The position numbers and the translations under genes were made by a program. The notes under the pieces are model-generated. The model saw only the letters and a list, made by a program, of their open reading frames with translations. It was not told where the DNA came from and did not search any database. Below are positions 33,934-43,268 of a stretch of DNA of 64,000 nucleotides, one piece after another; position 1 is the stretch's first letter, and each line of letters opens with the position of its first letter. The stretch lies in assembly GCA_016235345.1 (NCBI GenBank), contig JACRLG010000015.1:156959-220958 (forward strand), read 5' to 3'. Source of the DNA: Deltaproteobacteria bacterium. GTDB lineage: Bacteria > Desulfobacterota > Desulfobacteria > Desulfobacterales > Desulfatibacillaceae.

Positions 33934-34922
33934 TGAATATCCGCCAATATTGAACACGATTCCACGTAGGCCCTTACTGCGGCTTCCGCATCCTCCAGGG
34001 TTTTTGCCCTCATCACCGCCTCCCGGAAGTTTCCGGCTCCGCTTAAGCCCTTGGAAAAGGCCGAAAGCTGGCTGCGCATCATGGGCCAGGCCCTTTTCCT
34101 ACCCAATAGCTGAGCGGTTTCATCGGGGCACAAGGACATGAGGGCCAGGCGCTCGGAGGCTGTCACCGTGCGCTCTTCCCTTCCCTCCATCACGTCCAGC
34201 GCCTGGGCGAAGATCCACGGATTTTTCGCGGCGGCGCGGCCTATCATCACTGCGTCGCAGCCGGTTTCCTCCATCATGGCCCAGGCGTCCCGGCCCGTTG
34301 AAACGTCGCCGTTGCCGATCACTGGAATTTTGAGCATCCCCTTTATCCGCGTTATGATTTTCCGGTCGGCCCTCCCGGAAAAGCCCTGTTTGGCCGTTCT
34401 CGGATGAACCGCCACAGCGTCCACCCCGCAGTCTTCGGCCATTTTGCACAGGTATTCCGCCTCGCTCCCGCTTGAATCCCAACCGGAGCGCACCTTTATG
34501 GTGAGCGGGACCGGAATTTTCTCCCGAACCGCCCTTAAAATCGCCCGGCTCCGGTCCATGTCCCGCATGAGAGCCGCGCCAGCGCCGATTTTGATGACCT
34601 TTTTCACCGAGCAGCCGAAGTTGATGTCCACGATGTCGGCCCCGGCCTCGTAAACCAGTTGGGCCGCCTCGGCCATGACGTAGGGGTCGGAGCCGAAAAT
34701 CTGCACCGAAAGCGGCCGCTCGTATTCGTCGCTTTGGAGCAAAACATTGGTGCGGGCCGATTGCCGCACAAGGCCGTTGGCCGAGACCATTTCCGAGCAG
34801 ACCATACCCGCGCCCATTCTTTTGGCCGCAAGGCGGAAGGCGAGGTTGGAAATTCCGGCCATAGGGGCCAGGATCAGGGGATTTGAAAGAGTGACCGAAC
34901 CGATCTTCACAAGGCGTTCCAT
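33930..34922 (-). CDS. dusB: tRNA-dihydrouridine synthase (DusB-like)
   Basis: 330 residues. An FMN-dependent enzyme that reduces uridines in tRNA D-loops. APMAGISNLAFRLAAKRMGA is the FMN/substrate N-terminus. The catalytic Cys is in VDINFGCSVKKVIKIGAGAA, where most DusB have M-G-C-P. AVHPRTAKQGFSGRAD, IPVIGNGDVSTG and VMIGRAAAKNPWIFAQ complete the barrel. A helical C-terminal domain follows. Its stop overlaps the start of the AT-rich orphan. Confidence 0.93.
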   Translation of the reverse strand: MERLVKIGSVTLSNPLILAPMAGISNLAFRLAAKRMGAGMVCSEMVSANGLVRQSARTNVLLQSDEYERPLSVQIFGSDPYVMAEAAQLVYEAGADIVDINFGCSVKKVIKIGAGAALMRDMDRSRAILRAVREKIPVPLTIKVRSGWDSSGSEAEYLCKMAEDCGVDAVAVHPRTAKQGFSGRADRKIITRIKGMLKIPVIGNGDVSTGRDAWAMMEETGCDAVMIGRAAAKNPWIFAQALDVMEGREERTVTASERLALMSLCPDETAQLLGRKRAWPMMRSQLSAFSKGLSGAGNFREAVMRAKTLEDAEAAVRAYVESCSILADIQ

Positions 34923-35028
34923 TTTCGATTTTTCATGAAGCGGGATTGCGTTTTAATGCGTTTGCCTGTAGTTTTAAGAACATAAATTTTCGACAGTTTC
35001 ATTACAGCATAATCGGGAGAACGGCAAC

Positions 35029-35577
35029 ATGGCGATTATTCACGAAAGCGCTTACGTGGCCCCTGGGGCCTTCATCTTCGGAGACGTCACCGTGGGCGAG
35101 GACGCCTCCATCTGGCCCGGGGCCTCTCTTCGGGGCGACATGGGCCGGGTGGTGGTGGGCCGGGGCTCTTCAGTCCAGGACGGCTGCACCATGCACATCC
35201 AGCCGGGCGACACCGTGGAAGTGGGCGATCTTGTCACCATAGGCCACGGGGTGGTTCTCCACGGCTGCTCGGTGGGGGACTTCTCACTCGTGGGCATGAA
35301 CGCAACGGTCCTGGACGGCGCGAAGATCGGCAAGCGCTGCCTTGTTGCCGCCGGAAGCCTGGTAAGGCCCGGAACAGTAATTCCCGACGGCAGCTTCGTG
35401 GTGGGCAACCCCGCCACAATCAAGGAAGGCCGCACCCCCGACATGAGCCTTCACTACATGGGCGCCATCATCTACATCGCAATGGCCCACATGTACAGGG
35501 AGGGGGCCGAGAGCTTTCCCATCGAAGAGCTTTCCCGAAGGGCCGAAATTCTAAAGCTGAAATACCCCTTTGCCTGA
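35029..35577 (+). CDS. Gamma-class carbonic anhydrase family protein
   Basis: 182 residues with left-handed beta-helix hexapeptide repeats throughout: APGAFIFGDVTVGEDASIWP, SVQDGCTMHIQPGD, VTIGHGVVLHGCSVGDFSLV, GMNATVLDGAKIG. Zinc-ligand histidines are present in MHI and in GHGVVLHGC. It is predicted to bind metal and may hydrate CO2, though many members lack proven activity. GGGAG precedes the ATG. It is followed 31 nt later by glycogen phosphorylase. Confidence 0.9.
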   Translation: MAIIHESAYVAPGAFIFGDVTVGEDASIWPGASLRGDMGRVVVGRGSSVQDGCTMHIQPGDTVEVGDLVTIGHGVVLHGCSVGDFSLVGMNATVLDGAKIGKRCLVAAGSLVRPGTVIPDGSFVVGNPATIKEGRTPDMSLHYMGAIIYIAMAHMYREGAESFPIEELSRRAEILKLKYPFA

Positions 35578-35608
35578 CGCCCCGTAAAAGCCCACGAAGG
35601 AAAGACTC

Positions 35609-38065
35609 ATGGAACAAGACCTGCCGGGCCTTAAAAACACCCCCGAAGACCTTTATCGGAGCGTTTTGACACATCTGCGCTACTCCCTGGGCAAAAGGCG
35701 CTCCGAAGCCACGGCCCGGGACATCTACAGGGCTGTGTCATACTCGGTGAGGGACCGGCTCGTGGACCGCCTGCACGCCACCACGGACCGCTACCGCAAG
35801 GCCGACGCCAAGAGGCTCTATTATCTTTCCATGGAGTTTCTCATCGGCAGGAGCCTTGTCAAGAATCTCGACAACCTGGGCCTTATCGAGGCCTGCGCCG
35901 AGGTTGTAGGGCGCTTCAATGTAAGCATGGAAGACATGCTTGAGGAGGAGTCAGACTCGGCCCTGGGCAACGGCGGCCTGGGAAGGCTTGCGGCCTGCTA
36001 CCTGGATTCCCTGGCCACCCTTTCCATGCCCGGTTTCGGCTACGGCATCCACTACGATTACGGGCTTTTCAAGCAGGAAATCCACAACGGCTGCCAAAGG
36101 GAGCGCCCGGACTCATGGATGGACGGCGCGGACGCCCTGCACATTGAGCGCGCCGACCAGGCCGTAATGGTCCCCATGTATGGCGCAATCGAGCACGCAG
36201 CCGACCGCTGGGGCCAGTACAACCCCATGTGGATGGGCTGGAAGGTGGTCATAGGGGTTCCATACGACATCCCCGTGCCGGGCTGGAGCGGCGAAACCGT
36301 GAATTACTTGCGGCTCTACGTGGCCCGACCCTCCACCGAGTTCGATATCAAGATTTTCAACCAGGGCGACTACTTCATGGCTGTGGAGCAGAAAATCGCC
36401 ACGGAAAAAATCTCCAAGATTCTTTATCCCGCCGACACTGTCACGGCTGGCAAGGAGCTTAGGCTCACCCAGGAATACTTCCTGGTGGCCTGCGCCATAA
36501 GGGACATCATGCGGGAATACTTAAGGGACCACGAGGGCTTCACGGCCTTTCCCCACAAAGTGGCCATACAGCTTAACGACACCCACCCATCCCTGGCCAT
36601 AGCCGAGTTGATGCGGGTGCTCGTTGACGAATACTGGCTGGAATGGGACGAGGCCTGGGACATCACCTCCAAAACGGTCGCCTATACCAACCACACCCTT
36701 TTGCCCGAAGCCCTGGAAACATGGTCTGTGGGCCTTCTTGAGCACGTGCTTCCAAGGCACCTTCAGATAATCTACGAAATCAACCGCAGGTTCCTGGACC
36801 GGGTGCTGGAAATCTGGCCGGGCGACCTGGACCGCATGAACCGCATGAGCCTCGTTGCCGAAAACGGTGAAAAAATGGTCCGCATGGCCAACCTTTCCAT
36901 TGTGGGATCGCATCGCGTAAACGGGGTGTCGCGTCTCCATTCCGAGCTTGTGAAGGAAAGCCTGGTTCCGGATTTTTTCGAGATGTGGCCGGAAAAATTC
37001 ACCAACGTGACAAACGGCATCACCCCAAGGCGCTGGCTTGGCCGCTCCAACCCCGGCCTTTGCGGGCTTCTGGCCGAAAACCTCGGAGACGGGTTTCTGG
37101 GCGATCTGGACCGGCTGAAAAAACTGGAGCCGATGGCGGACGATCCGGCCTTCTGCGAAAAATACCTCAAAGTGAGAAGGGCCAACAAAGAGCGCCTGGG
37201 AAAAATCATCAGCGAGACCGCAATGGTCACCGTCAATCCCGACTCCATGTTCGACATGCAGGCCAAGCGCATCCACGAATACAAGCGCCAGCTTTTGAAC
37301 GTGCTGGCGGTCATGGCCGAATACATACTCCTGGTGGACGACGGCGTTGAGCCGCCCGCACCCAAGACCTCGATTTTCGCCGGAAAGGCCGCGCCCGGCT
37401 ACCAGACCGCCAAGGACATCATAAGGCTCATCCACTCGGTGGCGGACGTCATCAACCGGGACAAGCGCACCAAGGGACTTCTGAAGGTGGCCTTTCTGCC
37501 GGACTACCGGGTGACCCTGGCCGAAAAGATGGTCTGCGCGGCTGACCTCTCCCAGCAGATATCCACCGCAGGCTACGAGGCGTCCGGCACCGGCAACATG
37601 AAGTTCGCCCTTAACGGGGCCCTCACCATAGGCACCTTGGACGGCGCGAACATAGAAATCAGCGAGGAGGTGGGCCTGGAAAACGTCTACATCTTCGGCC
37701 TCACCACGCCGGAAGTGGCGAAAATCTCGGCGGACCGCTCCTACCGGCCAACGGCCCTCTACCACGCGGACCCCCTCCTGCGCAGAACCCTGGACGCAGT
37801 GCGCGACGGGCGCTTCTCTCCATCCGAACCGGGCCTTTTCAGCTGGATATGCCCCTATCTTCTAAGCGATAGGGACAAGTATTTCCATCTGGCCGATTTC
37901 GCATCCTACATGGCCGCCAGGAAAAAAGCTGGAACTGATTACAAGGATAGGCTATTGTGGGGAAAGCTGGGAATTTTGAACACATCCCGCATGGGGTTCT
38001 TTTCCTCTGACAGGTCAATACGGCAGTATGCCGAAGATATCTGGAACATAGCGCCGGTAACGTAA
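35609..38065 (+). CDS. glgP: Glycogen/alpha-glucan phosphorylase
   Basis: 818 residues, full length for the GT35 family. It releases glucose-1-phosphate from alpha-1,4-glucans using PLP. Motifs: RLYYLSMEFLIGRSL, ESDSALGNGGLGRLAACYLD, QLNDTHPSLAIAELMRVLVD, FTNVTNGITPRRWL, RIHEYKRQLLN, and the PLP lysine region EASGTGNMKFALNGALTIG then DGANIEI. The start has GAAGGAAAG upstream. No other glycogen gene is in the window. A STAS-domain gene follows by 32 nt on the same strand. Confidence 0.97.
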   Translation: MEQDLPGLKNTPEDLYRSVLTHLRYSLGKRRSEATARDIYRAVSYSVRDRLVDRLHATTDRYRKADAKRLYYLSMEFLIGRSLVKNLDNLGLIEACAEVVGRFNVSMEDMLEEESDSALGNGGLGRLAACYLDSLATLSMPGFGYGIHYDYGLFKQEIHNGCQRERPDSWMDGADALHIERADQAVMVPMYGAIEHAADRWGQYNPMWMGWKVVIGVPYDIPVPGWSGETVNYLRLYVARPSTEFDIKIFNQGDYFMAVEQKIATEKISKILYPADTVTAGKELRLTQEYFLVACAIRDIMREYLRDHEGFTAFPHKVAIQLNDTHPSLAIAELMRVLVDEYWLEWDEAWDITSKTVAYTNHTLLPEALETWSVGLLEHVLPRHLQIIYEINRRFLDRVLEIWPGDLDRMNRMSLVAENGEKMVRMANLSIVGSHRVNGVSRLHSELVKESLVPDFFEMWPEKFTNVTNGITPRRWLGRSNPGLCGLLAENLGDGFLGDLDRLKKLEPMADDPAFCEKYLKVRRANKERLGKIISETAMVTVNPDSMFDMQAKRIHEYKRQLLNVLAVMAEYILLVDDGVEPPAPKTSIFAGKAAPGYQTAKDIIRLIHSVADVINRDKRTKGLLKVAFLPDYRVTLAEKMVCAADLSQQISTAGYEASGTGNMKFALNGALTIGTLDGANIEISEEVGLENVYIFGLTTPEVAKISADRSYRPTALYHADPLLRRTLDAVRDGRFSPSEPGLFSWICPYLLSDRDKYFHLADFASYMAARKKAGTDYKDRLLWGKLGILNTSRMGFFSSDRSIRQYAEDIWNIAPVT

Positions 38066-38097
38066 GAGCTTATCGGGCTTAGACTCAAGGGGCGGAC

Positions 38098-38442
38098 ATG
38101 AGGATTGAAAAGAGCGAAAGCGGAAACGTGCTGATTCTGGAAATCCTGGAAAAGAGCCTGGATGCCAGCGTGGCCGCAGACTTTAGAAACGCCATCGCGG
38201 ACGAGATTCAAAACGGACGCCAAAAAATAGTCCTGGACCTTTCCCACGTCTCCTTCATGGACTCATCGGCCCTTGGGGCCATGGTGTCGGTTCTGAAGAT
38301 TATGGGACAGGGGGGGGAACTGGTAATCTGCGGGGTGCGGCAGGCGGTGATGAGCGTTCTGGCCCTCACCCGCCTGGACCGCATATTCAAAATCGTGCCC
38401 GACCAGGAAGAGGCCTGCTTCATACTGAAGCCGACTGCGTGA
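38098..38442 (+). CDS. STAS-domain anti-sigma factor antagonist
   Basis: 114 residues. The STAS core is IVLDLSHVSFMDSSALGAM with a potentially phosphorylatable Ser in DSSALG, followed by LVICGVRQAVMSVLALTRLD. It is predicted to bind an anti-sigma kinase, its state set by Ser phosphorylation. No cognate kinase or phosphatase gene lies in the window. AAGGGG precedes the ATG; probably co-transcribed with glgP. Confidence 0.9.
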   Translation: MRIEKSESGNVLILEILEKSLDASVAADFRNAIADEIQNGRQKIVLDLSHVSFMDSSALGAMVSVLKIMGQGGELVICGVRQAVMSVLALTRLDRIFKIVPDQEEACFILKPTA

Positions 38443-38464
38443 CCCGGCCCGAATTTCCAGCGCG

Positions 38465-38989
38465 TCAGAAAAGCCCGGCCAAAAGGGGATGGGCCGCCAG
38501 TTGACGGGCCAGGTCCTCCACTGCGGATTTGAAGACATCCGCCACCACGTCTCCCGACCCCGTTCTTCCGTGCCCGGTAACGGAAAAAGATGCAACCGGG
38601 CTTATATCCGCGTTTTTCAGCACGGAAAAATCCACGGTGATCTCACCCCTCAAAAGAGCCCTGGCAAAGCCCATGGTTACGTGGAATTTCAGATTTGCGA
38701 GCTTGCCGGTAAGGGTATAGTCTGCGTCCTTTTCTTTCACCTTGTAACCGGCCTGGCCGAGTACCTCGGCCACAGCCCTGGCAAGAAGGCCCGCTACAGG
38801 CTCTTCGGTAAGATATGAGCCCCTGGGCGGCCCCCCTCCGAGCCTTATCTTGTCCATCACAAGCCTGGGATCAAGGCCCCGCAGATCGGTGAAAGCGCCC
38901 ATGCCTATGGTCAGCGCTGGGTCTTGCAGCACCTTGGGAGAAACTGCGGACGCTATGTCGGAAACGGTTATGATGGCGTTTTCTGTCAT
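38465..38989 (-). CDS. Hypothetical protein, YajG-like without a lipobox
   Basis: 174 residues. SYLTEEPVAGLLARAVAEVL, GQAGYKV, DYTLTGKLANLKFHVT and FKSAVEDLARQLA follow the pattern of YajG-type periplasmic lipoproteins. Typical YajG proteins carry a signal peptide and lipobox Cys, and neither is seen in the frame from 38989, so the start or annotation may be wrong, or this is a cytoplasmic variant. It is convergent with the STAS gene, with 22 nt between stops. Confidence 0.6.
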   Translation of the reverse strand: MTENAIITVSDIASAVSPKVLQDPALTIGMGAFTDLRGLDPRLVMDKIRLGGGPPRGSYLTEEPVAGLLARAVAEVLGQAGYKVKEKDADYTLTGKLANLKFHVTMGFARALLRGEITVDFSVLKNADISPVASFSVTGHGRTGSGDVVADVFKSAVEDLARQLAAHPLLAGLF

Positions 38990-39129
38990 GTTCAGGTATT
39001 CGATCCCTTGGGTATGGTTTGGCGGCCCGGTAGGGGGCCGTTGTTTTTGGGCTGATATGACCCGATAGGCCGGATAAAATCAAGAACAAATACTCATTGC
39101 AGCAGACTCACTTATAAGGATTTTTACGC

Positions 39130-39654
39130 GTGGACGTATTGGAGGCGATCAGCACAAGGCGCAGCGTGCGTATTTTCAAATCCGAGCCGGTTGGCGGGGA
39201 CCTGGTCGAAAGACTTCTGACGGCGGCGATGGAGGCTCCTTCGGCGGGAAACGAAGCGCCCTGGCATTTTGTTGTTGTTACCGAAAAGCGCCTTCTGGAA
39301 AAAATCCCGTACATCAATCCAAACGCGCCCATGGCCAAGCGGGCACCCCTGGGCATACTGGTTTGCGCGGACCTTCTGCTTGAAAAATTTCCCGGAAACT
39401 GGGTTCTGGACTGCGCCGCAGCGGCTCAAAACATACTTCTGGCCGCGCGGGGCCTTGGGCTTGGCGCGGTGTGGACAGGGGTTTATCCCGAAAAAAGCAG
39501 GATGGACGGATTCAGAAGCCTTTTCGGCCTTCCTGAAAACATCATGCCACACACCTACATTCCGGTCGGCTGGCCAGCCTCGAACCCCAAGGCGCAGGAT
39601 CGCTTCAACAGGGAGCGCATCCATAAGAACGCCTGGCAGGGCGAGTGGCCTTGA
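39130..39654 (+). CDS. Nitroreductase family protein
   Basis: 174 residues starting at GTG 39130. It has an FMN-binding STRRSVRIFKSEPVGG N-terminus, MEAPSAGNEAPWHFVVVT and CAAAAQNILLAARGLGLGAV, typical of small NfsB/Nox-like nitroreductases. It uses NAD(P)H to reduce nitro or quinone compounds; the natural substrate is unknown. A shortened palindromic element starts directly after its stop codon. Confidence 0.9.
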   Translation: MDVLEAISTRRSVRIFKSEPVGGDLVERLLTAAMEAPSAGNEAPWHFVVVTEKRLLEKIPYINPNAPMAKRAPLGILVCADLLLEKFPGNWVLDCAAAAQNILLAARGLGLGAVWTGVYPEKSRMDGFRSLFGLPENIMPHTYIPVGWPASNPKAQDRFNRERIHKNAWQGEWP

Positions 39655-39710
39655 CAGCCTGTCTAAAAACGCGAATTGCTGTGTCGTGATTCATCGTTTT
39701 TATCCAGGCT
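39655..39710 (+). repeat. 3' palindromic element, copy E (short form, after nitroreductase)
   Basis: The stem pairs AGCCTG..TAAAAACG (39656-39671) with CGTTTTTA..CAGGCT (39695-39710), with two central mismatches. The loop keeps CGCGAATTGCTGTGTC and TTCATCG but lacks the inner stem, so it is an internally deleted copy. It begins 0-1 nt after the stop codon. A separate CAGCC/GGCTG stem lies just downstream (39719-39738). Confidence 0.7.
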
Positions 39711-39763
39711 TCATATTCAGCCTTTTTCAACGGGCTGTTAAAAACCACGGGCTTCAAGCAATC

Positions 39764-40480
39764 TCAGTTGCCTTGCATCTCGAAGCGTAACAGGTTGAAC
39801 CGGTTGCGGAAAAGGGCGCAGCCGGTGTTGTGGAAGAGCTTTCCGTCGTAGGAAAAATCCTGAAAAGGGATGTGGGTGTGGCCCACGAAAACGTGCTCGA
39901 CCCCGGTTCCAGGCCTGGAGTCCTGCCCGTCCAGATAGCTGAGGATTCGCCTTGCCATGCGTTCGGGCCTGAAATAGAGCTTAGGCGCAGCTTCCACGAT
40001 TCCCGACTTCATCAGCATCCCGTAGCAGGCGTTGGCCGCCCTGCCCTTTTTGCGCACGTTTTTCCAGGGTTTTCTGTAGGCTTCCAGGCCCTTTGCGCCA
40101 ACCTTCCTGTGAACGCAGTCCCCGTGCAGAAATACTGCGTTTTCTATGAACAGGCAGTCGCGGTGCCAGAAAAAGCCCGGAGCCCGCGTGGTGAGCGTGT
40201 CCAGCGCCGCCGAAAATCGGTGGCTGCAGTCGTGGTTTCCCTGGACGTAGTGTACCCTAAGTTTCGGATACTGAAGGGTGATGTTCTCCAGCCAGGCCAC
40301 TGCTTCCTTGATGGTGTTGCTGACGGTGGAAAGGGTCGTCCACCGGAAGTCGAAAATGTCGCCGTTAAGCACCAGAAGGTCGCAGTCCCGAAGCGCGCCG
40401 TAAATTTCCCCCAGCACGTATTCGGCCCTGGTTCTTCCGGTGAACATGTGCAGATCGGAAACCACCAGTCCTTTTATCAT
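39764..40480 (-). CDS. Calcineurin-like metallophosphoesterase
   Basis: 238 residues. Metal-binding motifs are VVSDLHMF, LNGDIFDFRW, VQGNHDCSH, FLHGDCVHR and VFVGHTHIPF, the full set for a dinuclear metallophosphoesterase. Its size and GDIFDF/GNHD layout resemble LpxH-type UDP-diacylglucosamine hydrolases. Its isolation from other lipid A genes leaves the substrate open. Confidence 0.85.
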   Translation of the reverse strand: MIKGLVVSDLHMFTGRTRAEYVLGEIYGALRDCDLLVLNGDIFDFRWTTLSTVSNTIKEAVAWLENITLQYPKLRVHYVQGNHDCSHRFSAALDTLTTRAPGFFWHRDCLFIENAVFLHGDCVHRKVGAKGLEAYRKPWKNVRKKGRAANACYGMLMKSGIVEAAPKLYFRPERMARRILSYLDGQDSRPGTGVEHVFVGHTHIPFQDFSYDGKLFHNTGCALFRNRFNLLRFEMQGN

Positions 40481-40557
40481 TTAAGGACCTATCCCCCAAA
40501 AAAGGTTGCCCCCAGGCGGTCCAAGCCCGATCAGGCCGCCTGCCCCAAAACCTTGCC

Positions 40558-40710
40558 AGCCTGTCAAAAAAGGCTTGAAGCCTGGATATCAATTTGAACT
40601 TGGGCGATGAAGCGCAAGGAAGGCGAGAAGCCAATGAGCAAGCGTACTGAAAGTACGTGGCGGAATTGGCTTTGACGCCTGACACAGCGATTCGCGTTTT
40701 TAGACAGGCT
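40558..40710 (-). repeat. 3' palindromic element, copy C (after cardiolipin synthase)
   Basis: The outer stem pairs AGCCTGTC-AAAAA (40558-40570) with TTTTT-A-GACAGGCT (40697-40710). The inner stem pairs AAGCCAAT (40628-40635) with ATTGGCTT (40665-40672). The tip pairs CGTACT with AGTACG. The conserved strands CGCGAATCGCTGTGTCAGGC and CTCGCCTTCCTTGC are present on the minus strand. The outer arm lies 3 nt after the cls stop. An extra AGGCTTGAAGCCT palindrome lies on the far side. Confidence 0.85.
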
Positions 40711-40713
40711 TTT

Positions 40714-42156
40714 TTACAGCAAGGGCGCGAAAAGCCTGCCCACCCCGTGCAGAAACCGCACCCTTCTCCTTTTTTCACCCTGCCTTGGGCGGCAATAGGA
40801 AGTGAGCCAGCCCATCCAGGCATCAACCTGTTTTATCACTTCCGGGTCGTGGATTGAAAGCCCCACCTCATAATTATACAGAAGGCTTCTCATGTCCATG
40901 TTGGCCGAGCCCAGAAGCGCAGCCCGGTCATCCACCAGCATGGCCTTGGCGTGGAGCATCCCCGGCTGGTAGAGAAGAACGTTCCCTCCGCTTTCCTCAA
41001 GCTGCTCAAGATACATTTCCCTTGCAAGATCGGCTATGCGATGGTTGCTCCTGCGGGGAAGCATCATGGTCACGTTGACCCCCCTTCGGGCCGCCATGCA
41101 AAGCGCTTCGGCCAGGGTCTGGTCAGGCACGAAATAGGGAGTCACAATCCAGGCCCTGGTTTCTGCTGCGTAGAGGGCGTTGATTATGGCCTCCCTCAGC
41201 GAATCGGCTTTCACGTCAGGCCCGGAGGCGATTATCTGAAGGTGGCCGACCTTTCCGTCTCCGGCGTGGTCGTTTTCGGCGGGCCTCGCGGGTTCCAGTT
41301 CCTCGCCCGAAGCGAAAAGCCAGTCCGAACGGAAAATTTCGTAGAGCTGGTCGGCAACCGGGCCGTCAACCCTAACCGACAAATCCTGCCACCTGTCACG
41401 CGACCCGAACGGCCCCATGTATTCCTCGGCCAGGTTCATGCCGCCCATCACCGCAGCCTTCCTGTCAACAATAAGCATCTTTCTGTGGTTGCGCAAATTG
41501 CTCCGGCCACGGCTGAAGGGCAGCCTCATCATGGGCATGAAAAAGGCCGTTCCGCCCCCGGCCTCCGTGAGGGGTGAAAGAAAGGCGGATGAAAGCCCCA
41601 TGGATCCGAAGGCGTCCAGCAAAAGCCGCACGTGAACCCCGGCTGCGGCCCTGCGGGCCATGGCGTCCACCAGTGCGCGGCCCGTGTCGTCATCTTTGAG
41701 GATGAAAGTGGCCACGTAAATCGAACTAACGGCGCTTTCGATGAGACCCATGCACTCGTCGTAGGCCTGCTCGCCCGAAGGCAGCATGACCACGGTATTG
41801 TTTCTGGTAACGGGAAAGCTTCCGTGAAAGCCGGGGGGCAGCAGAGGCCGGATGTCGTCCTCGTCGTATTGGTCCGGTGTCTTCTTGGGCAGAAGGGGCT
41901 TGGACTGGGCCATGGAATTCAGCTTGCGCCCGCCCAGCATGAGGTAAAGCGGAACCCCCACGTAGGGAATGAAGGCGATGGCCATGATCCAGGCGAGAAG
42001 GCTTCCGTGGGACCGACGCTCGGTTAGAATTCGCGACATGAGAAGCAGCGCGAAGAGATATCCCAAGGTAGGCAAAAAGTGGACGGCCAGCACTTCACGC
42101 AGGTGATAGACGAAAAGCTCGTGCAGGTCGGAAAAAATTATATCTGAAAAGGTCAT
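40714..42156 (-). CDS. cls: Cardiolipin synthase (phospholipase D superfamily)
   Basis: 480 residues from the ATG at 42156; a GTG three codons earlier (42165) is equally possible. It has two N-terminal transmembrane helices (about residues 15-35 and 45-65). The two HKD motifs are HRKMLIVDRKAAVMGGMNLA and HAKAMLVDDRAALLGSANMD, the pair expected for Cls. It condenses phosphatidylglycerol to cardiolipin at the inner membrane. A strong promoter with a palindromic spacer lies upstream, and a palindromic 3' element lies directly after the stop. Confidence 0.93.
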   Translation of the reverse strand: MTFSDIIFSDLHELFVYHLREVLAVHFLPTLGYLFALLLMSRILTERRSHGSLLAWIMAIAFIPYVGVPLYLMLGGRKLNSMAQSKPLLPKKTPDQYDEDDIRPLLPPGFHGSFPVTRNNTVVMLPSGEQAYDECMGLIESAVSSIYVATFILKDDDTGRALVDAMARRAAAGVHVRLLLDAFGSMGLSSAFLSPLTEAGGGTAFFMPMMRLPFSRGRSNLRNHRKMLIVDRKAAVMGGMNLAEEYMGPFGSRDRWQDLSVRVDGPVADQLYEIFRSDWLFASGEELEPARPAENDHAGDGKVGHLQIIASGPDVKADSLREAIINALYAAETRAWIVTPYFVPDQTLAEALCMAARRGVNVTMMLPRRSNHRIADLAREMYLEQLEESGGNVLLYQPGMLHAKAMLVDDRAALLGSANMDMRSLLYNYEVGLSIHDPEVIKQVDAWMGWLTSYCRPRQGEKRRRVRFLHGVGRLFAPLL

Positions 42157-42201
42157 GGCCGCCACGGACGCAAGGAGATTTTCGGTTTGTCCCGAAAAGG
42201 C

Positions 42202-42230
42202 ATTATAGCGTTATGACGTCATTATGTCCA
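42202..42230 (-). promoter_or_regulatory. cls promoter with a palindrome in the spacer
   Basis: On the minus strand: TGGACA (42230-42225), 17-nt spacer, TATAAT (42207-42202), matching 11 of 12 consensus positions. The spacer contains the perfect 10-bp palindrome ATGACGTCAT (42213-42222), a possible repressor site. The leader is about 30-40 nt. Confidence 0.65.
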
Positions 42231-42283
42231 CAAGATGGAGTCTGAGGAAAACGGGGGTCGAAAAAGCGGATGCCGGGCGGGCC

Positions 42284-43168
42284 TTAACGTTTCCCGCGAG
42301 GCCCAATAATTTCCAAAAAATTGCCCCGGCACACGGCTTCATGGTCCCTTGAAGAAAGATTGAGGCTTTGAATCATGGAAACCAGGGGCTTGTAATCGAA
42401 GCGGCCTTTAACGTTATGGAAATACGGCCCGTCCGAGCCGAACAGGCATTTTTTGGCACCAAGCTGGTTAAGGGCAAACAGCGCGCTTTTGAGGTCCACG
42501 TAGGCGGAGCAGGAAAGATCGAAAAAAACATTGGGCTTGTTCAAGGCGTACTGCTGGATTTCCTCCTGGTACGGCACGCCGCAGTGGGCGTAAATGACGC
42601 GCAGCTTGGGAAAGCGGTCTGGAAGGAGCCGGAAGTCACCGTTTTCGCCCACGCCCAGGTGCACCAGCATGGGCAGGCCTTCTTTTTCGCAGAAGGTGGC
42701 GGTGTCCGTGAGCAAGTGAACCGGATAGCCATGCCAGAAGGGATGGGCCTTTACCCCTATCATCCCAGCTGTTTTCAGGCAGCGCCCTATTTCATGCAGG
42801 GGACTTGCAGGGCCTTTAGGATTCACGAATATCCAGCCCGAAAAGCGGCCAGGAAAACGCCTGACTGCGGCCATGACAACATCGTTGTTGGGCTGGGGTT
42901 TTATCCTGTAGAGCTTGCCCCCGACGTCCGCCATGCCGTCGTCTTTGACCCAGCTGTTGTAGATCAGACGGGCAACCGAAGCGCCGGGGTTTTTCCTCAC
43001 AAGGCTCCTGAAAACCGGCGAGGCCGCCCGGAACAGCAGGGTCTTTTTGAGGTTCGGGCACATGGGGGCGATCAAGGCCGCCTTTTCGACGCCCGATTCG
43101 TCCATTCCCCGAAGAAGGCCCTCCACCGGGACCGTTTCCTCATCAAAATGCATGTGGCAGTCGTACAT
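42284..43168 (-). CDS. Amidohydrolase family (TIM-barrel metal hydrolase)
   Basis: 294 residues. It starts MYDCHMHFDEE, the H-x-H metal site. PMLVHLGVGENG and VIYAHCGVPY supply later histidines, and FGSDGPYF the Asp, the set used by amidohydrolase_2 decarboxylase/hydrolase proteins. The substrate cannot be inferred. AAGGGG precedes the ATG. The nearest neighbours give no pathway context. Confidence 0.85.
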   Translation of the reverse strand: MYDCHMHFDEETVPVEGLLRGMDESGVEKAALIAPMCPNLKKTLLFRAASPVFRSLVRKNPGASVARLIYNSWVKDDGMADVGGKLYRIKPQPNNDVVMAAVRRFPGRFSGWIFVNPKGPASPLHEIGRCLKTAGMIGVKAHPFWHGYPVHLLTDTATFCEKEGLPMLVHLGVGENGDFRLLPDRFPKLRVIYAHCGVPYQEEIQQYALNKPNVFFDLSCSAYVDLKSALFALNQLGAKKCLFGSDGPYFHNVKGRFDYKPLVSMIQSLNLSSRDHEAVCRGNFLEIIGPRGKR

Positions 43169-43268
43169 TCCACCCCTTGAACCAGAACTTCAACTCCATG
43201 AAATTCATATTACGAATTCAGTATATTCAAACATTTCACACACCACATCGCCACTGTTTGGCGGGCAA

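Noticed and set aside
36521..37765. 414-codon minus-strand open frame within glgP
   Set aside because: It lies wholly antisense to the conserved phosphorylase core and its translation is His/Gly/Arg-rich nonsense.
38465..38989. Confident YajG lipoprotein call
   Set aside because: There is no signal peptide or lipobox Cys in the frame, so only a YajG-like similarity is reported.
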